The notes beneath the pieces were generated by a model. It was not told the origin of the DNA. It searched no databases and saw only the letters and a list, made by a program, of their open reading frames with translations. DNA of 64,000 bases from NCBI GenBank assembly GCA_035222895.1, contig JAVYIG010006793.1:47908-111907 (forward strand), written 5' to 3'. Within the stretch, counting starts at the first letter, position 1. Every line of letters begins with the position of its first letter. Below, one piece after another: positions 55,518 to 64,000 of this stretch. Position numbers and translations under genes: made by a program. The DNA comes from Strongylocentrotus droebachiensis (Eukaryota > Echinodermata > Echinoidea > Camarodonta > Strongylocentrotidae).

Positions 55518-55799
55518 GGAGGCCACCCCCAAAAAGGAAGCGGGCGGGGACGCTGTTTTGTTTCTTTCAAAACAAAAAAACAAAATAATTTTTAATTTTT
55601 TTTAAAAAAAATTCAAAAAAAAATAAATAGGAGGCGGCCCCAAAAAAGGAAGCGGGCGGGGACGCTAAACATGTATATTTTTTTAATGGCCTGAATGGCA
55701 AATAAAGTTCTTGGTGGTTTTAATTTAGACAGTCTCTATATATCTATTTACACCCCCGCCCCCCTCTAGAATCCCGCGGATTTCCGCGGGTCCAGCTAG
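53038..55799 (+). mobile_element. Helitron-like unit D (2762 bp, last of the array)
   Basis: Starts TCTATAATAATAATACGC, ends hairpin plus CTAG (55796-55799), followed by T. Collinear with unit B almost base for base; the visible differences are a few homopolymer changes and one 13-bp deletion near 54455. Confidence 0.72.
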
Positions 55800-55801
55800 T
55801 T

Positions 55802-56436
55802 GATATAATAATAATATTGGATATTTATCATAGCGCACATATCCACCCTGCAAGGTGCTCAAGGCGCTCCAATGTTTGCCCCTGCTCTGCTAGGCTACTG
55901 ATGTCGGTGCTTTCGGAGCATTCAAAGAATTCCTTCCTTCCACTGATTAATGGTACTTTCACTAGCATTTGTCATATTCAAATGAGGGAATGTTCCATTC
56001 ATGGATGATATATATCTAGAAAAACATATGCCATACAGGGGGGTGTTCCACAAAGATTCTAAGTCGAACTTACTGGAGAGCCATTTGTAGCCTTATAATG
56101 AAATATGTTCAAAAACTAAAAAATTCAAGTATTTTAGACTTTTCATAAATTACACATCAAGAACATAAAATCTCCAATGATAATAGAAAATATAAATGAC
56201 TTGAATCAACAATATATTACAAAAATATTTTCAAGGATGCTAACGGCTTTCCATAATTGTTAAGTCCAACTTAGAGATTGTCAGGTTGTCACATGAACAA
56301 AACTCTCTGTGAAATGCCTGCATCTTGATTGACCAAATAGTTTCACTTGGTAATAACCTCCCGGAGACAAGTTCACCTCATAAGTCTTGTAGTTTGTAGA
56401 GCTAATAATAGAATGAGTTAGTTATGTCACAATCCA
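55802..56436. other. Flanking sequence of the Helitron array; (ATA)n repeat piece
   Basis: 55802-55930 is a dispersed-repeat fragment (GATATAATAATAATATTGG then AAGGTGCTCAAGGCGCTCC). The rest is non-coding and would hold the BAG1 3' untranslated region on the minus strand; no clear polyadenylation signal was identified. Confidence 0.5.
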
Positions 56437-56568
56437 TCAGCTGTCACTAGTGTTTTGTAGTTTGTCTATGGTAGTACTAATGGAATCATTAGCGTCTAGC
56501 TGGCTCTGGATCTCTTTGATAACACTCCTCCTCTTCATACGGATTGATTGATTACACACTCCTAGGTC
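56437..56568 (-). CDS. BAG1: BAG1 exon 6 (last coding)
   Basis: Residues 158-200, then TGA at 56439-56437. Acceptor is CCGAGTACAG; upstream of it on the coding strand lies almost 400 bases of CT repeat. Starts DLGVCNQSIRMKRRSVIKEI, aligning without gaps to the vertebrate third BAG helix. Confidence 0.9.
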   Translation of the reverse strand, partial: DLGVCNQSIRMKRRSVIKEIQSQLDANDSISTTIDKLQNTSDS

Positions 56569-59500
56569 CTGTACTCGGAAGAGAGATAGAGAGAGAGAGA
56601 GACAGACATATAGAGAGAGAGAGAGAGAGAGGGAGAGACAGACAGAGAGAGAGAGAGAGACAGATAGAGAGAGAGAGGGAGAGACAGACAGAGAGAGAGA
56701 GAGAGAGATATAGAGAGAGAGGGAGACAGACACAGAGAGACAGAGAGAGAGAGAGACAGAGAGAGACAGACAGGGACAGAAAAAGACAAAGAGAGTGAGA
56801 GAAACAGACAGAGAGAGAGAGATATATAGACAGAACGAGTGAGAGAGAGAGAGAGGGATACAGAGACGGAGGGAGAGAGAGAGAGAGAGAGCGAGTGACA
56901 GACAGGCATACAGAGAGGGAGGGAGAGGGAGAGAGAAATAAAGAGACAGAGAAAAAGAGAAAGAAGAAAAAGACAGAGTAATTGGAAAGAAGGACGTACA
57001 GATAGAAATAAAGGGAGAAATAAAGGGAGCGAAAACATAATAGGGGAAAGAGGTCAAGATACAGGTGATGGGAAAGAGAATGATATACATTGTATCTCAA
57101 TATTCACAAACAGGAATTAAGAAGAACAAATTTCAGTGGCAATCTCTCTCCTATTTATTTCACCTAAATGTTATAACAATGTGAAAGAGGATGTTATTTA
57201 ACACTGAACTCTGCAATGATTTTCAAAATAAATGTGTTTGAAGCCACATATTGATGAAAGCAAACCTGTAACCGAACATCCGATCGTGGGCCGATCCTTG
57301 GCCGATAGACGATCAATGAAAATGTTTGAGGAATGCCAATTTAAAAAAAAAAATTAATGCCAATATTTTTTTCAAGTTTTAGGCTATCAAATGCCAAAAA
57401 TCTTGCATGGCTGGCATTATTTTGTCATTCGGAGTTCAGTGTTGTAGATCATGATTTGTTGATATTTAGTGCCTTATAATAATATTGGTCTAAGGGAAGA
57501 GGCAAAACATGCGAGCCGCCATCTTGGATTATAATGTAGGCGCACATTTTGTGTCTATTGTCATTATAATCCAAGATTGGGCTTGCATGTTTTGCCTCTA
57601 TTCTTCACTAATACCGGTATTATCAATTTCAAACTCATGAAAAGGCACTTAATATCAACAAACATGGTCTAAAACAACTCTAAATGACAAAATAATCCCA
57701 GCTATGCATGTTTTTCAGCATTTGATAGCCCAACATAGCCCAACATTGTTTGGCATTTACAAAAAAAGATACTGATCAAAGGTGCGAAGGTGTCGCTCAT
57801 GTCTTCCGATCCGATCAAAGCCCCAACTTACAGGGTTAGATGAAAGAATACAAAATGTAGGTTTTGTCATCAAATTTTGGGAGCTCCCCCTTTAGAGGGG
57901 CTTTAAGTTCCTGTGTGCTTTTTTTCTTCTCCCTTCTCTTCCTTCTTCCTTTCTTGTATACTATCGTCCTTTTCAGATTAAATATACTATTTTTCTCTTC
58001 ATCTCACGACATACTCACCAGTGCATCTAGCTTCTCTAAAAGTCTCACATACTCCTCATGACATGCTGCTAGTCTCTTCCCCAGGCTAGACAAAGAATTA
58101 CTTTCTAATTCCTTGTGCAGATAACCCTGAACAGAAAAGAAAATGTATTGAGTCAAGACTACAATGCTATTCTTCACAACGGGGCGTTGTGGCATGCGCC
58201 TGTAATCCAGCTAACAATGGAAGTTACAAACTGATTCAGCCGAGGACGCAGGTTCGAAACTGAGTCACGTCTTTTGGATGGTGGTGTTAAAGGTCAGTCC
58301 CCAGACGTAAATAATCATATCTGATTGATACACGTCTGTAAAAACCTAATTACACACACACACTCAACGTACCTTGTCCAGGTCGATCCTTGGACGTCCA
58401 AATATAGCCGATAGGCCTTTTGCTCGCCAGCCACTGACCTCTTCAACATTAAATTAAAAATTTAAGAATCCATATTATCCAAATCTATATATTCAAAGAA
58501 GTAAATCTAATTTGGAAAAAACGATTCTGACAGAAAAGGTGTAAATATTCCTGAATGATAAATACCTATAAACCTAAACAACAACAAGAGATGTGATTTG
58601 GTCTAGTGGTAAACGGTTTAAACTGTTTTATATTCTACTGAGTATTAGAGCAATTTTTCTGTATGCATACAATGATGGTTAAAATGTTGAAAGTACTGAA
58701 GTTATGGATAGCAAAGTAGAAGTGATCACACACTATGCAACGCCAACTCTGCACCTTAAATAAAATAACCCAAAACCCTCCCATTTATGAAAAATCTTTC
58801 TAAACCTGATGGCACACTTTAATTAAGTATTGAATATACTTACTTTTTCCACACCGGATAGTTCTTCTGATATTACGCTCTGTTTCTTTGCTAAAGAATC
58901 AATCTTTTTCTTCGCCTCAACAATCTGCTTGTAGTTCTCATCCTCCTCTGGATTGAACTGACAAAGGTTAGGGGTCAAGAGGTTAAAGGTCAAGAGTAAA
59001 GGTCACATGACCAAAAGCATTAGTTTCACTTGAGGATACAATTACAAAGCATGGAGTTGTTGATAACTAAAATCATGTTATATCCATTCCAGGTTCAATA
59101 GATTCAATAATAGTAATTATAGTATTATTCAAAATTTTGTGTTTTTAAATAAATTTTAGAGGATCCTAGAGATATTTTGTTTTGGTATCATAGAATTTAT
59201 CTAAAAATATTACAAGCAAATTGTCACTTCAGTGCAATAATCAGTAAGCCGTTAACACTGGTAATAATAGTATTAAAATGGTTTAGATGTTGATCTTACC
59301 TTCTTACCGATGAGCATGAGTTTACTTCCATTCCTGATACCGGCTTCTGTCACATTCACATCATGGTTCATAAGAGTTTTACCTGAGGATATATCAACGA
59401 TCATTCCGATGGGTTATTAAAGATAAAGTTGACTTCTTTTCAAGAGATTGCATTAAAAAGAAACTTCAAGATTATAAAATTAACTATTGAATAATATACT

Positions 59501-62500
59501 GCTACATAATTCATTCTAAAACATTCAGGTAGATATGTTTTGAAATTTTTAAAAAAATTGTCTCCAATAATATCATCAGTACATTTATGTAAAAATTAAG
59601 ATTGTAGTTTTTTGTGTACATTTTTGTTTGTAATTCACAGAGTGGTGAGACTGGGCCAAATTTGTTATCATTTGATGATTCCAGAACCTTGCACTGTACA
59701 CAGAAGGATGTATATGGGACTACACGGACACGTGGCGTAAAAATCTGTCCCGATTTTTATAATGTTACATGCCATATTTAGAATATGAAGGCATTTGAAA
59801 AACCATGCTTTTCAGAGAACATGTTTTATCTGATCTTCTTCCACAGCTTGCATAATAACAATAATAACACTCATAAATTATTTTTCACCTCTTCCAAGAA
59901 CTCAACCTTCTCTTTAAGACCTTAATTGTAAATACCATATTGCTAGTATGATCTCACCTCTATTAATGATCTTCTGACCACCCACAGGAACTGCTGTCAA
60001 CTCTTCCAGTTTCAATGACAGATCACCCACAGTAGCCGCACTAGGGAGACTCACACAATGTTTATCTGGCCCTGTTACAATATAAACAAATTATGTAGTA
60101 AATTCACAACAGATCACTCGTTCTTATTAAACGTGCTTATTTAAGTCTGGCTTAACTAAGGACAGTATTTAACATCTTTGTTTTCATGTGTCATTGTCAA
60201 GGGTTAGACCAGTATAGGATTAAAATGTTTTTGCTATTTATGGGCGACTGAGTTGCCAAATTGTGTTCGATCGATTACAACTTTGAATGTTTATCATGTC
60301 ATCTTCATCAAATTTAGTAGTCTCGTCTATCATCATCTCTCAATCGCTCTTTTACAAACTATCAACCATAGGGTAATCAGTGGAAATTTAAGTGTAAAGT
60401 TGTTTTTCTCCACACAAAATCATGAAAACACAAGCACGTATTCTGAACCCTGTGCTTCGCTCTAATATTGTTGTATCATTGAAGATAAGATAAAGTTGGT
60501 ATTCTGAACATTGTTGTAACTTTTGTTGTATCTTTTCTCTCATTTCCTTGGCTGCGCCTGCGCTCAAACTTTGTGCACTTGTAATAGTGCGTATTATTAA
60601 TAAAATGGCGCTTAATCCTCATTAGCATATGCGCATGGAAGATAAAATGACAAGATAATTGGTATTCTAACCCTTATCTTTATCTTGCATGGTATTTACA
60701 ACAATATTTACAACAGGTAGGGGGTTGTTGTATAATCTTTCGTGGTGTTATAATGGCGGAAATCTTCCTTTCCCAGAACCAACTTTGTGCCAATAGATGA
60801 GTTAGAAGAAGATTGTGTGTTGACCGGAGACATCACAGATGAGAACTTTCTAAGAATTAAATTACATGCTAGGATATGACGATGTGATATGCTCTCATCT
60901 CTGTGATGTTTCTTCTTCTTTTTCTTCCAGTATAGTACAGTCTGCCGCTGGCGTATTATCGTACCTTGTGCTTGTCAAGTGTTGAGTGTACAGTGCAAGT
61001 AAAAAGGCTCTACAAGAATTCTATGTGCAGCTAAAAAACAGTCTGAAGCTCAACGGAGCTTAATGTGTTACACCTTCTGAGGCGCGTTATATGATGCGTT
61101 CAATTAACTAATTGAGCCCAAGTATTCCTATTGCATGACCTACTTTTTCTTGTCATGCCAATATTATGAAATAGATCTTGATTGATAACAATGGGCGTGT
61201 CAAAGATAAGATAGTGAAGGTCCTTCAAGAGATAATACAGGGATAAAATGGTTTTCAGAATACCAATTTACAACAATATTAGCGCTGTATTATCTGTGGA
61301 AGATACAACAAAAGATAACAGATTAAAAACTTAGCCTATACAACTTCAACAAGACAGTGTGCTTGCTCGCTTCTTTATTCTATTTATGTATGTAATATAA
61401 AAATGTAATCATTTTATTATTATCTGTAATGTTTGTTCACCAGCTGAGCACCCATTGTACGATAATTTAAGTATAGACCTATGTGTACTTTTTGTCTACA
61501 TGTAAGAAAGGAAGGGACAATATAAACAGCACCACCGCCTGTCAGGGAAAATATTAATATTTATTTTTCGGGGGCTACTTTTCAAGCTTGTCTGCATGAA
61601 AATAACATTCTATAATTTGTTTTGCATTGAACTCAATGCAAATTTATGGGGCTCTTTTCTGATTTTCGGGGGCTCTTTTGGGCATTTCGGGGGCTTTATT
61701 ATTATTTCCTTTTTTATTTTTGTATTCATCTAGACTGGTCACTATATCCGTCCTCCATTTATTACCACAAACTATTTCACTGGGACCAACAGCTTTACAA
61801 CTTTACAAGCTTGCTTTCATATACGTAAGTCCCATCATAATTACTCTTTGTTAAATCACTACCCGGTACTCCATATTGACCATTATCTTTATGTTATTTA
61901 TTATGTATCATTGAAAAAACAAATTTTACTTTATTTGAAATGTATATGTATCATTAGAAATATGAAAATAAATGAAATGAAATGAAAAATCTTACAAACA
62001 ATGTTAAGAATAAGGCCGCACAACATATCTGAACATGATGATTGCATGATATTGTGGGAATGTGGACTAGTTTATGTTTTATGTAGATTACGGACTTGTC
62101 CGATTATGCAAATTAGTTCGCTACGCATGTTGCACATGGTTTCGCGGATGAATGATTTATTGTGTGATACGCCGCCCACGTTAATGTGTTAACATACCGG
62201 TACATACTTGTATTGAATCACATTTTGTCACATTCGAGGGCCGAGAGGACGTTTTTGCTGTGCTGTAGCTGTGTATTACAGAGTCACACGGTTTCCTTTT
62301 AGTGAGGATTTTGGTTCAACTGTTTGGCAGTATTTCCGAGGACAAGATCGACTTGCATATGTTGCAGTTTCTGTTGCTGAGCTGAGCTGAGTTGATTGCT
62401 GGTAGCTTCTTGATCTTGGTGTCTCCCTTTTTCCCTTCACTTCCTTCTCCATTGTAGTTCATGAGTTGAGAGCTTCAGAAGTTCAGTGGTTTATTGCTGA

Positions 62501-62794
62501 CCTTTGGTTTTTTCTGTTTCTGCGTGATCGAGCACCGAGAATCAACGGTGAATGATTAAAGCACCATAACGCAAACAAACGTCTCTTGGGCAGGGCTCCA
62601 TTTATTGTCTCATAGTCTACTCATCATAATAGTCATACGCACTAGATCTACGACAAATATTGAAAACGTTAACAAATACAAACAAACAGAAGACAACACA
62701 AAACTAAACACGATAACAATTAACACATCATAATGTTCATACCATGTGAAACTATGATATCTAAATCGCCTACTTCCTGAGATTGAGAAGTCAT
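56437..62794 (-). CDS. BAG1: BAG1-like Hsp70 co-chaperone, six exons, 200 residues
   Basis: BAG1 is a nucleotide-exchange factor for Hsc70/Hsp70 and links chaperones to the proteasome. Coding exons on the minus strand are 62794-62743, 60071-59958, 59382-59300, 58957-58844, 58126-58019 and 56568-56437. They total 603 bases with all GT/AG borders and phases consistent. Residues about 11-83 form the ubiquitin-like domain ending in the BAG1 signature LMLIGKK (77-83; vertebrate VMLIGKK). Residues about 84-195 form the BAG domain: three-helix sequence including GYLHKELESNSLSSLGKR and a basic MKRRSVIKEIQ segment in helix 3, as in vertebrate BAG1 (GFLPKDLQ..., LKRKGLVKKVQ). Length is close to the short vertebrate isoform (230). 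Introns are filled with MITEs, a SINE and a GA tract. Divergent from ELP4. Confidence 0.93.
56575..56960. repeat. (GA)n / (CT)n microsatellite
   Basis: Impure (GA)n with GACA and GATA interruptions, within BAG1 intron 5 and ending about 7 bases from the exon 6 acceptor. Read as (CT)n on the BAG1 strand. Long Ser/Leu and Arg/Glu frames here are artefacts, although the longest joins the true exon 6 frame. Confidence 0.95.
57350..57765. mobile_element. Foldback element in BAG1 intron 5
   Basis: Nested inverted arms: GGCTATCAAATGCC...TTTAGTGCCTTA (57380-57476) against its complement (57640-57735), and an inner pair GAGGCAAAACATGC...GGATTATAATG (57498-57536) against 57560-57598. The inner arm contains GCCGCCATCTTGG, a YY1-like motif. 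Confidence 0.8.
58019..58126 (-). CDS. BAG1: BAG1 exon 5
   Basis: Residues 122-157, 36 codons, phase 0 at both ends. Acceptor TTTTCTGTTCAG, donor GTGAGT. Encodes GYLHKELESNSLSSLGKR and LEKLDAL, the middle of the BAG domain. Confidence 0.93.
58181..58365 (+). mobile_element. SINE with 7SL-like 5' segment, second copy
   Basis: Same family as 28747-28940; in BAG1 intron 4, opposite to the gene. Ends (AC)n. Directly followed by a 70-bp segment (58371-58440) that recurs inverted at 63020-63095. Confidence 0.75.
58844..58957 (-). CDS. BAG1: BAG1 exon 4
   Basis: Residues 84-121, 38 codons, phase 0. Acceptor CTTTGTCAG, donor GTAAGT. Encodes FNPEEDENYKQIVEAKKKID and the rest of BAG helix 1. Confidence 0.93.
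59300..59382 (-). CDS. BAG1: BAG1 exon 3
   Basis: 83 bases; completes the Gly codon split with exon 2 and ends in phase 0. Encodes KTLMNHDVNVTEAGIRNGSK then LMLIGKK, the C-terminal half of the ubiquitin-like domain. Donor GTAAGA. Confidence 0.93.
59418..59917. mobile_element. TTAA MITE filling BAG1 intron 2
   Basis: Ends TTAAAGATAAAGTTGACTT and its counterpart CTCAACCTTCTCTTTAA. The interior shares the GATGATTCCAGAACCTTGCA core (reverse) with the other family copies. It accounts for about 500 of the 575 intron bases. Confidence 0.82.
59958..60071 (-). CDS. BAG1: BAG1 exon 2
   Basis: 114 bases, phase 1 to phase 1. Acceptor ATTGTAACAG, donor GTGAGA. Encodes GPDKHCVSLPSAATVGDLSL and the central strands of the ubiquitin-like domain. 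Confidence 0.93.
60072..62742. other. BAG1 intron 1, with repeat fragments
   Basis: Contains inverted TTGGTATTCTGAAC / TTCAGAATACCAA segments (60493 and 61255), suggesting a decayed TIR element of about 0.8 kb, and a third copy of the G-rich repeat at 61568-61697. No other exon seen. Confidence 0.6.
62743..62794 (-). CDS. BAG1: BAG1 exon 1 (first coding)
   Basis: ATG at 62794-62792; encodes MTSQSQEVGDLDIIVSH plus the first base of a Gly codon, donor ATG|GTATGA. DLDIIVSHG matches the first strand of the BAG1 ubiquitin-like domain (LTVTVTHS in vertebrates). An ATG 13 bases upstream is in another frame. Confidence 0.85.
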
Positions 62795-63821
62795 GCTGTT
62801 CCTTCTTCATTCATCAATCAGCCAGACTTGTACTTGTACTTGTGCATCACTTTGTTGTTGTTGTTGTTTTAATTTATAGGCGTTTTTCATTCAGAAGTGA
62901 ATATTTACGCCTCTTCTCTCAGGATTTTTATTCCTTTAAAATTAGATTTACTTTTTTTGATATATAGATTTGGATAAATTGGATTTTTAAAAGCTAATTT
63001 TTATTTAATGATGAAGAATTCAGTGGCTGGCGAGCAGAAGGCTTATCGGCTATATAGGACGCCCAAGGACCAACTCGGACACGGTACGTTGTGTCAAGCT
63101 TCTCAACTCAGCCTAATGCTGAGCCTAGGCCCTCCGACGTCCACCAATATGTCTAGTCGTCTCCACCGCGTTTCTTCAAAATTTTGACCGAAAACCAAAT
63201 AAAAAACAGATCATGATACATGAAGATTTTAAACGTTAATATAGACAGTTCTCTCTTCTAATTTCTTTTTTTCTTCTTTTTTTTCTTCTTTCTCACTCTT
63301 CTTCTTCATGTACATGTATACTCACTATAAAAAGCGAAACATATTGGGCTCAAATAATTATGTGCGGTGCAAGGTGGTTAGTAGGGGTACAGGTGTACCC
63401 TTTTAGATCTAACTACGAAGTTAACCAAAGCCTGTTGGTGATTAATATCTGTTGATTTCAGGAGTATTGGGATTACTTCTTCGTTTTCTATTCCAGATTC
63501 TGTTATAAGCATGGCTCGCTCTATAAGAAAGAGTGGGCACTTACATAAAAAATGTTTAACTGTTTCTTTTTGGAATTAAAATGTCTAGTGTATTTCCAGG
63601 CGTACTTATAAATTTAGATTGGTCATAAATTGTTGATACATTTTGATTACATATCAATTTTGTGTTTAAACACAATCTAGATCTCTTTGTTATGAGTTAT
63701 TTCATTTTTAATCTCAAAGAGATTTGTTTATTGCCTCATTTTTTTCTAATAGAGTTCTAAAAGTAAAGATATACAAGATTATTTTATTACATTAGCCTTA
63801 AATAAGGTTAGTTTAAACAAA
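62795..63821. promoter_or_regulatory. Divergent BAG1/ELP4 intergenic region
   Basis: 1.03 kb between the two start codons, which point away from each other, so it must hold both promoters. No TATA box or clear motif can be assigned. It includes a decayed LINE fragment (63390-63610) and a 70-bp repeat (63020-63095). Confidence 0.5.
63390..63610 (-). pseudogene. Decayed LINE RNase H C-terminal fragment
   Basis: Read on the minus strand it parallels the C-terminal part of 35203-36110 (for example plus-strand ATGGCTCGCTCTATAAGAAA against ATGGCCCTCTCTATTATATA), with frameshifts. Confidence 0.5.
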
Positions 63822-63969
63822 ATGGCAGCGCCCTGTGTCTGTGAACCAAAAACGAGTTTTCAAAGGCGGGGGAAATCCAAGAATTTCTCTGTACGAGGAA
63901 CTCGACCGTCCCTACACAATGGACAGTTGCTTGTCTCTACTGGTGTTCCATCACTCGATCACTTACTGG
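63822..63969 (+). CDS. ELP4: ELP4 (Elongator subunit 4) first coding exon
   Basis: ELP4 belongs to the RecA-like Elp4-5-6 ring of Elongator, needed for wobble-uridine tRNA modification. The exon starts MAAPCVCEPKTSFQRRGKSK and continues with RGTRPSLHNGQLLVSTGVPS, then LDHLLG. Vertebrate ELP4 has the same TSFQRRG block followed by GTRPSxRNGQLLVSTGLPALDxLLGGG. A donor (G|GTATGA at 63969/63970) ends the exon after 49 codons plus one base. The rest lies beyond the window. Confidence 0.93.
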
Positions 63970-64000
63970 GTATGACATTTGAGAAAACAGAATTTTATTA

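Noticed and set aside
56544..57100. Long Ser/Leu and Arg/Glu ORFs
   Set aside because: Translations of the GA/CT microsatellite. Only the final 43 codons of the longest one are real (BAG1 exon 6).

Overview
This is animal (intron-bearing) nuclear DNA. Its general character (dense TACATGTACA runs, TGACCTTTGACC repeats, many foldback and TIR elements, tRNA-headed SINEs) suggests a marine invertebrate deuterostome, most likely an echinoderm such as a sea urchin. I cannot name the species. Most of the window is transposon-derived. Only three conserved host genes can be recognised, each from clean splice sites plus family signatures: the first coding exon of a liprin-alpha gene (PPFIA, minus strand, 16985-17221), a complete six-exon BAG1 gene (minus strand, 56437-62794, 200 codons: ubiquitin-like domain then BAG domain), and the first coding exon of ELP4 (plus strand, 63822-63969), divergent from BAG1 across about 1 kb.

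Region 1-16984 lies 3' of the liprin exon on its strand and is probably part of its first large intron. It holds a TA-flanked TIR element (33-743), SINEs, short tandem arrays, a 200-N gap, a 1.7-kb foldback element with arms near 400 bp (9517-11196), LINE fragments and a TTAA-flanked MITE. Region 17.2-30.4 kb is a mosaic of TTAA-flanked MITEs (one interrupted by a hAT-type MITE with a perfect 8-bp TSD), LINE reverse-transcriptase remnants, a 35-bp minisatellite of palindromes, CTT microsatellites, and a SINE whose 5' part resembles 7SL RNA.

Region 30489-55799 appears to be one head-to-tail array of four non-autonomous Helitron-like units (about 2.77 kb each when uninterrupted). Each starts TC, ends with a GC-rich hairpin plus CTAG, and the array sits between A and T. 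Unit A is enlarged by older insertions, including a 151-bp tandem repeat element and a LINE RNase H fragment. Unit C is split by an 11.5-kb LTR retrotransposon.

That retrotransposon (40213-51699, 4-bp TSD ATTC) is the most interesting object. It is a Ty3/gypsy-type element with intact Gag, Pol and a third ORF. Pol lies in the -1 frame and is preceded by a textbook frameshift signal (GGGAAAC, 7-nt spacer, 9-bp stem). The integrase C-terminus carries a PHD finger with the features of H3K4me3 readers. The third ORF (772 aa) combines a basic N-terminus, a C2H2-like finger, a long Pro/Ser/Ala-rich linker and a TatD-type metal-dependent nuclease domain with all expected metal ligands. A strong splice acceptor just upstream suggests expression from a spliced subgenomic RNA, in the position that env occupies in retroviruses. 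The leader carries three copies of one hairpin, and the 3' untranslated region carries a duplicated hairpin.
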